Of a stretch of 64,000 nucleotides of DNA, positions 11,997-23,100 are shown in pieces; position 1 is the first letter of the stretch; each line of letters starts with the position of its first letter. Made by a program: the position numbers and the translations under genes. Source of the stretch: Alligator mississippiensis (Eukaryota > Chordata > Crocodylia > Alligatoridae). The notes below the pieces were generated by a model that was given only the letters and a program-made list of their open reading frames with translations, was not told the DNA's origin and ran no database searches. The stretch lies in the NCBI RefSeq assembly GCF_030867095.1, contig NC_081824.1, forward strand, positions 302,700,956 to 302,764,955, written 5' to 3'.

Positions 11997-12773
11997 GGCC
12001 AGATCCAGACGTGGTGCTGCAAGCCTCTTTGTGATGCCACCAACTGAACGTGTTGCACGTTAAATCGCAGGTGTGTGGTGCTGCTAATTTGCAGTGCTGG
12101 GCCAAATTTGCTACCGGGATTTCCCAGTAACAAAAAAAAACCCTGGAAAAAAATGGCGCAAAGCACACCAAAGTGCTGTGTGTTGGGACAAAAGTGGAGA
12201 CAGGGGAGCAGGCGGCCCAATGGCTGCCTGCTTCCCCATCTCCATACACCACAGAGCCTCCATGCTGAGGCATCCTGCACCTGAAGGTGGGGGCTCCTTG
12301 TGCCTCAGTGTGGGGGCTCTGCAATGGAGCACTTGCACTGAGGCACTCAGAGACAGGGGAGCACCCAGGCCAGGGCTGCCTGTTCCCTCATCTCAAGGCA
12401 CACTGTGCCCCAGCCAGCCAGGGAGCAGCTGGCTGAGGTGCAGGGAACCTCAGTGCAGGAGCCTTGCTGCGTGTGGAGATGGGGGAACAGGCAGTCTTGG
12501 GCTGCTTGCTCCCCTGTCTCCACGTCCTGTTTCCCAGCTGGCTGGGGCACATGGTGCCTCAGTATCGGGGCAGCCTGGCAGCTAGCCCCACACTGTGGCA
12601 CCCTGTGCCCCAGTCAGCATCCCCTGCAGCACATGGAGCAGCGGGACACGCTGTCCCACTGCAAAGTGCACCAGCAGGGGTGTGCACCGCAACACAAAGT
12701 AGCAGCACAAATTTGTGCCACTACTATTTGTGCTACTGCAAATGCATGCCCCTACTCATGTGGATGCAGCCCT
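11997..12773 (-). mobile_element. MITE, family B, inverted relative to the 8151 copy
   Basis: The left end GGCCAGATCCAGACGTGG and right end inverted AGGGCTGCATCCACATGAG match the 8151-8870 element in opposite orientation. The region inside the right end (12770 back to 12600) is the reverse complement of 8151-8320 with scattered mismatches. It sits within the Gypsy remnant, so it is younger than it. Confidence 0.72.
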
Positions 12774-12844
12774 AGAGGACACTTAGCATTTGTTAATGAA
12801 CGTTAACATGTGGGCATTATCATTTTAAGACCCCTTAATACATG

Positions 12845-13095
12845 AACGCTGCGTGCCCCCGGAGGCTGGGGGGGCACAGCAAGCTCCGGCAGGCAGTGGC
12901 ACCACTGTCAGTGGCAGGAACATGGCGGTGGCAAGCGCTGAGCTCCCACAGGCAGCTGTGGCACTGTTGGTGGGGGGGAAGCGAGGAGGTGGCAAGTGGT
13001 GACCACCCACAGGCACCGCTGACAGTGTTGGTGGCACTGCCACGCTCAGGGGGTGCACATGCACCTGCGTGCACCCCCTACGTGTCTCCAATGCC
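12845..13095. repeat. GC-rich insert with a terminal hairpin, family unknown
   Basis: It is made of GGCAGTGGCAC/GGTGGCAAG units and ends in a hairpin near 13048-13080 (GGGGGTGCACATGC paired with GCGTGCACCCCC). It also lies within the disrupted RNase H and is probably part of a third nested element. Confidence 0.4.
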
Positions 13096-13136
13096 TTAAT
13101 ATGGTCTAATTGTAATGTGTAACCTCACCCTCAGTA

Positions 13137-13260
13137 TTGGTAGTGCCTGTGAGGTATACACCATTGGCCTCCAGTTTTAACCAGATTATTGAAGAGTATT
13201 GCACTAATACCCTGCTTGGAGGCATTTTTGGTCAATTTGGTTTTGCACTGTCACAATGCA
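13137..13260 (-). pseudogene. Gypsy RNase H, N-terminal piece
   Basis: In two minus frames one reads SKQGISAILF and, after a shift, MVYTSQALP. This is the first strand (DAS-x-x-G-LGA-LxQ type) and the PVAY-x-S-x-AL block of Gypsy RNase H. The rest of the domain resumes about 1.9 kb away at 11250, beyond younger insertions. Confidence 0.65.
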
Positions 13261-13667
13261 TTCAGGACTGGAAACCCCTTCAGTTTTTCTATTATTTGAT
13301 TACAGTTTTTATTCTGTGTCCATTGAACGTCTTTGTATGAAGTAGTACTCCAGGCTTCTGGTTCAGGAAGATTAGGCATTAATTTTCCTATATAGTTCAC
13401 CTTTCCTAGGAACATTTGTTACCCCTTCTGTGTCTGTTGGGGCCAGTCATGTCCTCAAACTACCCATGATCTTCCTGTACAGCCTGCTGTGTTAAGTTTT
13501 GTCTCAGGCAAATTTCTCTTGAGATCCTTTCCAGCCATCTTTCTCTATGCCTCTGTGGCTCAAGGCATTTACTCTTTCTGTTTGTTTGGCTTTAGCCCAG
13601 TAGCATTGGCTCTTTCCAGAGCTACCCAGAGTTTCTGGTTATACTATTTTACACTTTTCTCCTAGAT

Positions 13668-14004
13668 TCAAACATCACCTATGTCGACCTGAAAACCCAT
13701 TGCAGCAGGTAGTTGTATTTTCCTGTGAAACACACTGGATGCTGAACACAACCCAGTAATCTGAGGAAAATGCCCCCCGGAGCGGGTGAATGGGCACCAG
13801 AGTGTGTTCCATATTAACAAGAACACTTGCCAGAAGCCTACTGATGTGTAGACAATAACTTGGCATCTCCTTAGAAGTTTCTCCCCTTCTAGTTGCAGGG
13901 GAAAAAATCCCTTTTTTAACATATGTAATTAATATAAAACCAGAAGGTCTCATCCTTTTAATTTGTTTTTTACAATGACCAGCTGCAGACTGTATGGTTA
14001 CCAA
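13668..14004 (-). pseudogene. Gypsy reverse transcriptase remnant
   Basis: The minus frame 13922-13668 has GFWQV followed by GLCSASSVFHRKI and VDIGDV, matching in order the RT palm segment, the G-x-SAP-x-x-F block and a degenerate active-site aspartate motif. The overlapping frame (14004-13675) supplies the preceding fingers region (KKGIFSPATRRGETSKEMPS). At least two frameshifts separate the pieces, so it is inactive. Confidence 0.78.
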
Positions 14005-14399
14005 AATACTGAGCCTATTTATCTCGTCTTTTAGCCTGTGCCTCAGAGGGAGAGGAAATTTTCCAGGGGTATGAGCTAGGAGATGGCCAAACTTTTAGAT
14101 CTCTATTCTTTATTTTGTTGGGAGCTTCCCTGCCTCTTGGAAGACATCCTCAAACTTCTTCTCAGTTGATTTGTTCCTTTGTGTCTCCAGTGACTACACT
14201 TTCTTGAGATCAAGATAGGACCAGGATCTTGACATATTTTCAGTGGATATGCTCTTCCCTGGTACTATTACAACTCATCTTTTCCAATTTGATACTTACT
14301 CATGCATTTAGTTCACATACTCCCTTAGTGGATATAAAATCACAGCTGGAGATTTGCCCATTTACCTTCTGCCTGTGGCTTTTATTTCAGTGCTGATAT

Positions 14400-14787
14400 T
14401 GCTGTTTCTGGCAGCACATCGACTTATACAGCTATAAACAACTAAAACTTTAAAAATGTCCCATTTGTTTTTAGGTTGCTCATCCACTCATCTCCTTCTG
14501 TGTCATTTTCCACAGGTCTGCTGAAGTCTTCCTTCAAGTCAATCATGCTATTGTAGTTCACTTTTTCTATGCAGTGCAGCCTATGCTGGTGCTTGCAAAC
14601 TCTTGTAAAGTAATTCCTTGTTGTTCTTGCAATACTGAGCACTGTCCTGACTCTTGATGTTTGCTATAATGTGGTCCTTGTGATGCTGTTTGTGGATTAT
14701 GAAAGTGCATGGTTTCCTGCCAGAGGTGTCTTTCCTAGTGGTATTTTGGATTCTCTGTAGCAGCCATAGCATTAGAGCTCCATCCAC
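14400..14787 (-). pseudogene. Gypsy gag zinc-knuckle / protease border remnant
   Basis: The minus frames 14787-14581 and 14642-14442 overlap. The first has spaced His/Cys residues (HKQHHKDH...QYCKNN) where a gag knuckle would sit. The second (VCKHQHRLHCIEKVNYNSMI, then DEWMSNLKTNGTFLKF) looks like the linker and first strand leading to the aspartic-protease active site. The protease active-site triplet itself is not preserved. The assignment rests on position and pattern, so it is weaker than for the polymerase parts. Confidence 0.55.
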
Positions 14788-14789
14788 CC

Positions 14790-15545
14790 TCCTTAACTAT
14801 GAGGTCTCCTGATCTGTGGCCCATGGACCTTAGTCTCTGAGAAGCTAGATGGCACTGCTTTAAGTTTTCCAGTAATTTCTCTCTCTCTTTTCTTTCTCTC
14901 TCAGTGCTTTTCCCTAGATTCCAGTAACAGTTTGGCCTCTTATCAGGAACTCAGCTAACCCCCGCAAAATTGCAAGATAGGCTAGTCAGCCTTAGGTCAG
15001 TTATCAGTTTACCTCTTATTTCTGTTTGGTGTGGTAAAACCCATCACTCTTATATTGTATTTTCACAAGGAATTCAGTACTCCTCAGATTCCTGTAGTAG
15101 TTTCATAGTTAGCCATCCTTGCCATAATTAACTGAAAACTATTAAAGACATCAAGTGCTTCAGAACTGGCTCTTCCTGTTTGCTGGCATCTAGTGCTTGC
15201 AGATGCAGAATGAAGCACTGCTTAAATCTTTTTCAGCTATGTTTCACATTTCTGGAGACTTTCAGTTCTAGTGGAGCTTATTAACGTCTCCATTTCCCAC
15301 TCATGGTATTTCCTGAGTTCATTTTATTCCTGGTACCATGTGTTGTTCAGAAATCACTCAATACACAGACAGAAGTAACAATTTTCACCTGATCTGGCCA
15401 CAGAAAGTGGTCTATAGCCATGACCAAACACAAATGCAAGGCTGTAGACCACTTCAAAAATGGCTGATCAGGCAAAAATCTGAATCCTCATTGCATTTTT
15501 GCCTGATAGGTCATTTTTGAATCTGTATGCAGCCATTCATTTGTG
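14790..15545. other. Possible gag continuation; nothing firm
   Basis: This stretch lies 5' of the Gypsy knuckle region on the minus strand, so it may hold decayed gag, but I can point to no motif. No gene on either strand. Confidence 0.4.
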
Positions 15546-15547
15546 TT

Positions 15548-15870
15548 TGGTGGGGGAGGGGAGGGACTCAGTTCACCCACCCTACCCTCCAGCACTGGCT
15601 GGGGAACCCCTAGAATGAGCTCCCTCTGCTCTCTTTCCCCCTCCCATGGTGAAAACAGGGGCAGGCTGGGAGAGAGGAGGGGCCATTGCTGGGGGAAATC
15701 AGCTGCAGGCTCCCAGCCAGCAGCTAGATTTCCCTCCCCCCTAGAACCAATAGTGAATTTCTCTTCACTACAGTGAATTTCTGGGGATCGGTGTAAGTCA
15801 GAACGCTTCCTGTAAAGCGTTCTGAGTTATAGCAAGGATGTGCACTTCTGTCTGCGCTCATAGTGTTACA
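15548..15870. repeat. Dispersed repeat E, copy 1
   Basis: The segment matches 42368-42672 in the same orientation through long blocks (GGCTGGGGAACCCCTA, CTGGGAGAGAGGAGGGGCC, GCTGCAGGCTCC, TGCACTTCTGTCTG). The family is unknown and no protein is encoded. The spacing between blocks is nearly equal in the two copies, so they share a common ancestor element. Confidence 0.75.
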
Positions 15871-15929
15871 TAAGCCTTTACATCACACAGCTACCATTTC
15901 CAACTGGCTCTTGTAAGAGCCACATCGTT

Positions 15930-16110
15930 GCTGGACCAAATAATATGGAGTATAATATTCAATGTTCATTCACCTACAACTCTACCAGAATCATATATGA
16001 CATCGCTTGCTCATAGTGCCTACAAAACACAAAGGCTTGTGGCATAACACTTTAACTTTCCTGCACATGCGGTTGCCGACCTCGGGGTGGCTGTTCTTAG
16101 GCAGCAAATC
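15930..16110. repeat. Repeat shared with 6055-6195
   Basis: Both places contain AATAATATGGAGTATAATAT and GCCTACAAAACACAAAGGCT followed by TGTGGCA(T/G)AACACTTTAAC. The copy here has about 40 extra bases between the blocks. The antisense open frame 15991-16281 probably belongs to this repeat; no domain recognised. Confidence 0.65.
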
Positions 16111-16518
16111 TTTAAAGAACAATGGGAAATTGTGAAACTTCTGGTTGACTGCTGGGGGACTTCCTCCCCTGCCCCACCCCTGGTTGGTGATTGGGTGCTG
16201 AGGGGACCCGCCACTACCCTCCCCCCCCCTGCCCATCGGCAATCTGGTGCTTCCCAAACTTGGGAGGCACCAGTCACCCATGCAAGAAATAATCCACAGT
16301 CTGGACTGTGTTAATTAAGGTTCATTACAGGGACTATGGATTCTGATGAATTACCTGGATGTGCTTTTGTGACCCTGTTGTTCCTATGGGTTCTTTGCTT
16401 GTTTGCTTCTTCCAGCACTGCCACCCTCCTTCTTTCCCCTCCCTCCCTCTCTTCCTGATTTCTGTATGCAAATCATTCTCTCCATTCTATACACTGCTCT
16501 GTGCTTATCCTTTCACAG

Positions 16519-16650
16519 CATCTAATGAAGTAAGCTCAAGCTCACAAAAGCTTATGCGATAGCTAGATAGATAGATAGATCTGATTTAGTTAATCTATAA
16601 GGTCTACCTTGCTTTCTCCCTGACTTCAGACTAACAGAGCTAACTACTTC
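16519..16650 (+). mobile_element. Penelope-like remnant with degenerate hammerhead core
   Basis: From 16522 it reads CTAATGA, a short hairpin (16530-16545, six positions with one mismatch, loop TCAA), then AAAAGC, where a hammerhead ribozyme has CTGATGA, stem II and GAAA. A GATA microsatellite follows (16563-16582), then CTTGCTTTCTCCCTGACTTC and an end that inverted reads GTTAGCTCTGTTAGTCT. The same end type (GTAGCCGTGTTGGTCT) is in the 50.8 kb element. Assignment to Penelope-like elements, some of which carry hammerheads, is inference. Confidence 0.6.
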
Positions 16651-19600
16651 TCTTGTAAGAACCTCTAAAAGGTAATCCCTCTGACAAGGAACTATTGCAG
16701 CATTTAGAGATCACCAAAGTGGAAGGGCTTCTCTGCTATGCCCCATTTTACCTGCACATGCCCACTACATTATGGGCAGGAATATGCCAGGTGGAAAAAT
16801 GTTTAGGGTCACTCGTTGCTACCAGACAAGTCCCAGAATTTGATGTATCCTCCACTGAACAGCTTCCCTGGCTTTACAGTGCTGTGGACTTGGATACCAG
16901 AGTAAATGTGCTAAAATACATCCAAAGACTGCGCCCATTTGATCTCTGTGATATTTTTGGCAAAGCAGGCTTCTTTTCTCTCACCATAAGATCTTTGGAA
17001 CACTATAGTATCTCTCTTTAGCTCTAACACCTGAAAACTTTTCTCTCCAAAACTTTGCAGCACACCCCACTGTACCAGGGGTTTAGTGTTAAATCCAGCA
17101 TAGTATCTTGTGGGAGGAACTGACATGGACCTGGGAGAGACTTGAGGTCCCTCTGTGCCTTGACTCTCTCACAAAAGTAAGCCCTTAGAAACGTACAAAG
17201 GATCTAAGAGGATGTCTACACCACCTCTGTAGAAAGCCTAGATATTCCACTGAAAAGCAAACTTTGTTTAAAATGTTTCTATTCAGCCTGAACCAAAGCC
17301 TAGAAATGAGGCAACGTAGCCAGCTTAGAGAGGCTGAGAATGTCTGCCAAGGAGACACACTTGTGATGATGAGCCTGAGAGCAGGACTGGGAACGTGCTT
17401 GGAGCTGTTTTCACTGGCTATGCTGCCTAATTTTCAGGTTTTGGTACAAAGTGGGAGGGATATGCTTTTTAGTGGCAGTCCCAGGCTCGCTGTAGAGGAA
17501 ATACAGACTTTCCCCAAAATGTCCTTTTTAAAGTAATAATGTGGCATGTTTTAAGGTGGCTGCTTTGAAGTTCAAAGAAGCCTAAATTTATAACTGAGGT
17601 CCTTTATTCTGGTTTTGTTCATAGAACCTGTCTCTGATTTATGGCTGCAGTTTTAGGGGTACGCTCTGTCATAAAGAAAGGTGTTCTTTTTCTTTGAAGA
17701 ACCTCATAAAAATTGAACAAAAATCCCCAAAAAATACTTTCTCAAAATAAAACCCATAACAACATCTCTTTAATTCCTTATTCTAGGCTTTTTTGATGGT
17801 ATATTGATTAAGTTCAAATGTTTATTTTGACTGAATAAACTGGAGTACTCCAGAAGACCTGAGCTCAGTGGTGTTCACCTCTACAGATATGGAGACTTAC
17901 GAGAGCATACAACCGCGCTGATACAAATATGGCCCAGGTCTTCAAGGGTATCAAGTCACATGATTTTGTTGAACTTAATGGAGCTTGGCCAATTCACATC
18001 AGACGATGGTCTGGCCCCCTAGATTATCATCTTCTATAGTCTCATTCACACAGCGATGGATTTTCAAGCTTTGGCTCATGCCACTATGTGCATATGTTTA
18101 AGAACACAGCTCTCATGCATGCAAATGCAATATGTGCTTGAGTCCCCTGGTCCTGCAAACACGTATACACTTGGTAAGTCCATCTGAGTTCAAAGGGACT
18201 TTTGACATGCATAAAGTTAATCACTTGCATAAGTGTGTGCAAGATTGGAACTGTGGGAGCAAGCATACATGCATAACCACTGAAGGATGAAATCCTGGTT
18301 CCATTAAAATCAATGGGAGCTTTGCCATTGACTTCATTGGTGCCAGGGTTTCACTTAACGTGACTAACTGCCCATATGTGTTTGGAAGAAATGCACAACT
18401 GCTGGGTATCTATGCATATTTATTCTACAAATCATGCAAAAATATATGCACATGCTAACTGGATGTGTGGCCATCCATTTTAAATTAATTTTTCTAATAA
18501 CAGTTTAAATAATAATAATAATAAAACTTAGTATTTGCTCAGTTAATACAAAGGTTTTATTTTCATCTTCTTACTTTGAATTAAGGACAAGTGTGCACAT
18601 TGGATAGCAACTGAGATTAAAGTCAATTATGAATTCCCAGTTTCCTGCCCTAAATAGTCTTTCATCTCAATTATTGCATGCAGGGCAAATTGGCTTTCCA
18701 TTTTAAACTGTCTTGTTTAGCTGAACCTGATTTAAATTTTATGTTTTCAGTTGACGTGCTTGGCTTTGTACAGGCAATGAGCACGCACAAGAAAGTTGAG
18801 AACAGGTTGGGAATTTTTTATTCTAAAGTACTTTGGAAAAATGCCTGCACCATTTAGTTTATTTCATTTTAATTTCATGCAGGTATAAATGCCTGTATAA
18901 ATGAATCTGCAAGCTAAACTGTAAAAATCACATTCTGATCTGACAGTGTTTTGCTGGAAAACTTTTCCGTGTGAATCAAGCTAAGCTGCGTCCTACAGCT
19001 CTCAAAACAACAGGGCAAATCCTAGTTTTTCTTGGTCTGTTCTCTGTCCTTTCTTGCACAATTTTTCTTTGAAATGAGGGCCAGGATTTGGCCTTCTTGA
19101 GTTCTTCAGGATGTGAACCTCACTTAAGGAAGCTATGTGAGGTCACCTTTAAAAATGTTATCCTGAATTTCTGCTCAGGCAAATCTTACTCAGGCAAAAC
19201 TTCAGCTAACTTCAATGAGAGCTTCACCTGAGTAAGGACAAAAAGTAATATCCTGGACGGATGCACAAGGCCTGAAATACAGCAGAAATACTGTACAATA
19301 TTTTCATTTGGTGGATGTGCAATAAGGAGCTAGATTTTGCCAGACTGCCAGTGCTGTGAAAAATAGAGGATGCATCCAGACATCAATCTCTGGCATTGCT
19401 CCCAGGGATGTGGGGGTTGCAAAAATAGCAGCAGTTGCACTGCTGATGTCTCTGCTGCCATACCACCAACAATACAGCCTGTGATGCTGCCCTGTGCATC
19501 ACTGCTACCCAGGGCGCTCAAGCATCCAGTTATGTCTCTGGACTCCACAGCTTGTGAGAGTAATGCACAAGGTGGTATTAGAGCATGTGGACAGCTTTTA

Positions 19601-19755
19601 GGTCCCTAATTGGAACTTTGAGCTTGCTGATCTCTAGTTTATATACTTGGGCACAGTGATTTAACTGACTTGCGTAGGTGGCCAATTTTATTTGGATCCA
19701 TATCAGTATGGAAAACAGTGCCCACGAGTTGTGGTTGTGCAGCCATTTTCTAGAT
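16651..19755. other. Intergenic; ancient palindromic repeats, no gene
   Basis: The open frames at 16695-17021 (plus), 16911-17126 (minus) and 17264-17536 (plus) show no domain I know. Old palindromic repeats lie at about 17930-18022, 18140-18260 and 18283-18357. An AAT-type microsatellite is at 18509-18525. Confidence 0.5.
18140..18357. repeat. Two adjacent ancient palindromic repeats
   Basis: At 18140-18260, GGTCCTGCAAACAC is opposed by an inverted CTTGCACACACTTATGCAAG end. At 18283-18357, GAAATCCTGGTTCC...AATCAATGGGAGC is opposed by GCTTTGCCATTGACTTCATTG...CCAGGGTTTC. Both resemble short foldback repeats found throughout bird, turtle and crocodile genomes. A copy of the second type is at 31537-31611. 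Confidence 0.55.
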
Positions 19756-20129
19756 CAGGTGTCAAGCGTATGGCCTGCAGCTCAAATCCAGGCCATGGAG
19801 CTGATCCTTCCAGTGGGCTGCTGTAAGTTGGGGGCATGGCTAGTGGTGGGCATGGCCTGCTGCAGAATTTGGGGCTCTGAGGCCTCAGTGGACATGGCCC
19901 TTGTCAGCAGGCAGGGGAGCACGGGCTGTACAATACAGCCATCTGTTGCCCTGCACCTGCTTGTCCCATTGCTGTTGCAGCGACTGACAACATGGCTGCT
20001 GCAGTAGTGACTGCCACCACTGCTGCAGTGGCCATGGCCACTGCCCCATGCCCCGGGCCTGATCTGGCCCATGATGAGACCCACAATCCAGGTCTGGCCC
20101 AGCGGCCCAGGTAAGTTGGACATCTCTGA
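19756..20129. mobile_element. hAT MITE (Charlie-like ends)
   Basis: The ends CAGGTGTCAAGCGTATGGCC and (inverted) CAGAGATGTCCAACTTACCT both start with CAG and have the GTGTC(A)AA pattern of hAT elements. The flanking 8-mers agree at 5 of 8 positions. The interior is GC-rich (CTGCTGCAGT, CTGCCACCACTGC) and non-coding. Confidence 0.6.
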
Positions 20130-23100
20130 TTTAGAAATATAAATTCTACAGCAAACTTAATTCCTAGCATGATTTATACTGTATCAATTCAATAATAAAC
20201 CAGTGCCCCACTCCAGAACATACTTTTCCCCTCTATATCTTTCTGTCTTCAAATTCTTGCATTACTTGTACATACATACAATTTTTCTGATTTTAACTGG
20301 AGTTAAATGACTCTGGAGGTCTCTACTGGTGAAGTCAACAGACACATCAAGTACCTATTCTGATGGTGCTTTTGACAATGGGAAGAGTTGCTTCCGAGTG
20401 ACAAAATAAAATGAGGCTATTAAATGATTTTACATAAACTAGATGGGCAATAATTTGATAAAAGAAGAATTTGAAATACTGATTTCAAGGTGAAAGGTTT
20501 CCTGGTCTGATAACCAGTTACCTGAACTCTGCTGTATCTCAGGTTCTTAAACCATTGTCTATAGGCTTTTCATTAGTGTTTTCAGCTTGATCTCACATGG
20601 TATTGGTTTTGAGAAATAAACCCGTAACTAAAGAGAGGTGTTACAGTTGTCTTCAAATGGAAAATTGCCAGAGGAAAGGATATGTAATGGCAACAGATGA
20701 GACTACTGCAAATTAAAAATAAATTGATTTGGGTATAAAAGCCTGAGTTCATGTCACAATAAATCTGTGACACCGAGAACGTAAGACTGTCCCCCTCCCC
20801 GGATGTCAGTGGCAAAACTCAAATTGAGTTCAATGGGACAAAGACTTCTCCCCTACTAAATTACAGGAAATTCTAAGATCCTGACTTTCTATAGATGAAT
20901 AGGAGTTAGTAGTTGCTAGAACAAGAGCATCCCATAAAGGAATATGGTAGAAATGAAATCAAGGCCTCAGTCTTGCAATGAGATGCAACGAACTTCAGGC
21001 AGATGAAGGTGCTCCACTTCCTGAATACTCAGTGGACATCAAGGCCTAAGTCACCCCCAGTATGTCTATACTGCTGTGGTGAGGGGCTCAGTCAGGCCAT
21101 TGAAGGGATTAATCCCCTCAAACTGCTCCAGCTCTGTGTGCACCAACCTGGAAGCAAGGAGATGAGGAGACTCAAGGTATGCTCCTTGTCCCATTCCCAA
21201 AATCTGCATTTCTAGTGTCTCAAGAGCAGCAGTATGAAATACCCCCAGGTCATTCTTACTCCCTGATTTCAAGGGTTGTTGTACAAGGAATGGGAGCAGG
21301 TGGCTGGGGTTGATTTCTTGGTAGTGTGACTGAGCAGTCTTTCACCTCAGTGTGGTCCATGAGTGGACCTAGTATTTTGAAAAGGGGGGTGCAAATGGTG
21401 TGTCACATCAGTGCATATAACACAACACTTATTTTTCTCCAGTTAAAGAGAAAATAGATGCTTTACTAATCTGCTAGGGAGCTAGTGCTATATTATTCAG
21501 TTTAAGAACAAAGCAAAAACAGATCTATTAAAATGTGCACTAATTAGCTAGATTATATATATTTTAAACAACACAAAAACCTAGACAAATAAGAGTTAAA
21601 CTAGTCAAAAAACATTGTGTCGTTAGCCCTGTAGTCATTATAGAAAATGTATGTCTCTTATAAAACAAAATCTAGTTTCCTTGAGTGTCTTGACAGTGCT
21701 TCCAATACGTTGCTGTCAGTCAATTCTGCACCTGAGTTAAGGTTTTCACCTGGAACTAAAGACAGTCTGCAGGACTGATGTAAAAGCGGGGCCTTTCCAG
21801 GAAAGGCTAACAGATAGCAAAATTGCAGAAGAAAGGATAGTTTGCATAGTGGACCTTCAAGACCATTAAAAAGCAGAGAAGTTTTTAACACTTATGGTGT
21901 AAAGAGACATTAGCAGGAATCAGGGAGATAATAAGCCATGAAGTCAATTGACTTTCTCAGGACTACCAGAATAGAAATGCCTATGTCCCTTCCAGGATTT
22001 AAAGTTTGGGTGAAGCAGAAATCAAAGGGGGTGAGGGGCAACTGCACCTCCCATCTGTCCCCACTCTGGATCTGTCCTTGCTGTGGCCTAAGAGCCAGAT
22101 TTTCAGATTGCCTTCAACAGGATTTTGCCATCTATGCTTCTGAAATACTTTTGAAAATCCCAATAGGCATCCATTTCCATCTTCAGGCATCTAAATTACT
22201 TTCATAATTATCTCTGAGTCCTTGAGACTTTCTTTTTAAGGTGTTCTGTCCAAATCTCCATTTTACATGGTGATACCAGCCCTAATGACTGAAGGACATT
22301 AAGAGCTATAAATGTTAAGCAAACGTGGGCCATATTTTAAAGGCTCCTCCAATTTTAGGCTTCAATTTTGTGACAGTTAGTTTTGGGGGTTCCAAATGGT
22401 AATGTATACAGTACTAACCATCTGATTTGTAAAATTGAGCAGGTAATAAGAACTCAGTATGCTATCGTCTCCTCCCACAAATGGATACAAAATTGAAAGT
22501 GAAAAATTAGAAACATTTTAAATGCAATGTCCCAATATTTATAGTGTCCTTTTTTGCTTTTGTAGATATTCATCACTAGAATAGAAAACAAAGCAGTATT
22601 TGTTGTCATCACCATTGATGTTTGTTGGATTATTATTATTTACTAAGTATCATAAGTGTGCACAGTACTTAACAACAACTAACAGGAAGTGTAGACAGGC
22701 TCTGCTGTAGAAGACTTAAAGACACCCTATCTAGGCAACACACATACAAATAACGGAGGAGATATTACTTCAGTCAAGACTTTGGACATGACATCTCTTG
22801 TCTTATGAAAGGCTTGCATAGACTCTCATCTTCCATATTCCAATTCCTTTATGCAGGGGACCAATAGCAAAGAAGCTTTCTTTCTACTGGAAAATGGAAG
22901 AGATCTTCATATTTATTATGAACCTGATATCAGAAAAAAAATAAAGAAACCATCTTTGATGCCTTTCATTTTAAAGGTTTGTGGTTACTGTATTAAAAAG
23001 ATTTTCCAATCAAAATTGGCAAATTTAAAAATAGAAGGACTATATTCCAATTAACTATTGTGTAAGAGCATCACTGTGATATTAGGTACCAACTAAAATG

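Larger units (their letters stand above)
9983..14787 (-). mobile_element. Decayed Ty3/Gypsy retrotransposon (pol traces in order, split by insertions)
   Basis: Read on the minus strand from high to low coordinates, the translated fragments follow the gag-pol order of Ty3/Gypsy elements: knuckle and protease border (14787-14400), reverse transcriptase (14004-13668), RNase H start (13260-13137), RNase H end (11250-11173), H2C2-like zinc region (10985-10880), integrase (10860-10512) and an integrase C-terminal tail (10348-10220). Every part carries stops or frameshifts. Later insertions between 11.27 and 13.10 kb split RNase H, and much of the first half of the integrase core seems deleted. LTRs were not identified. 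This is an old dead copy. Confidence 0.82.

Noticed and set aside
12405..12806. 133-codon frame and neighbours, plus strand
   Set aside because: Internal repeats of a family B MITE; mirrored by similar frames at 8250-8642 in the inverted copy.
16695..17126. Overlapping frames (108 and 71 codons) as a possible retrogene
   Set aside because: Neither translation resembles a known family, and the other frames do not supply a consistent continuation.
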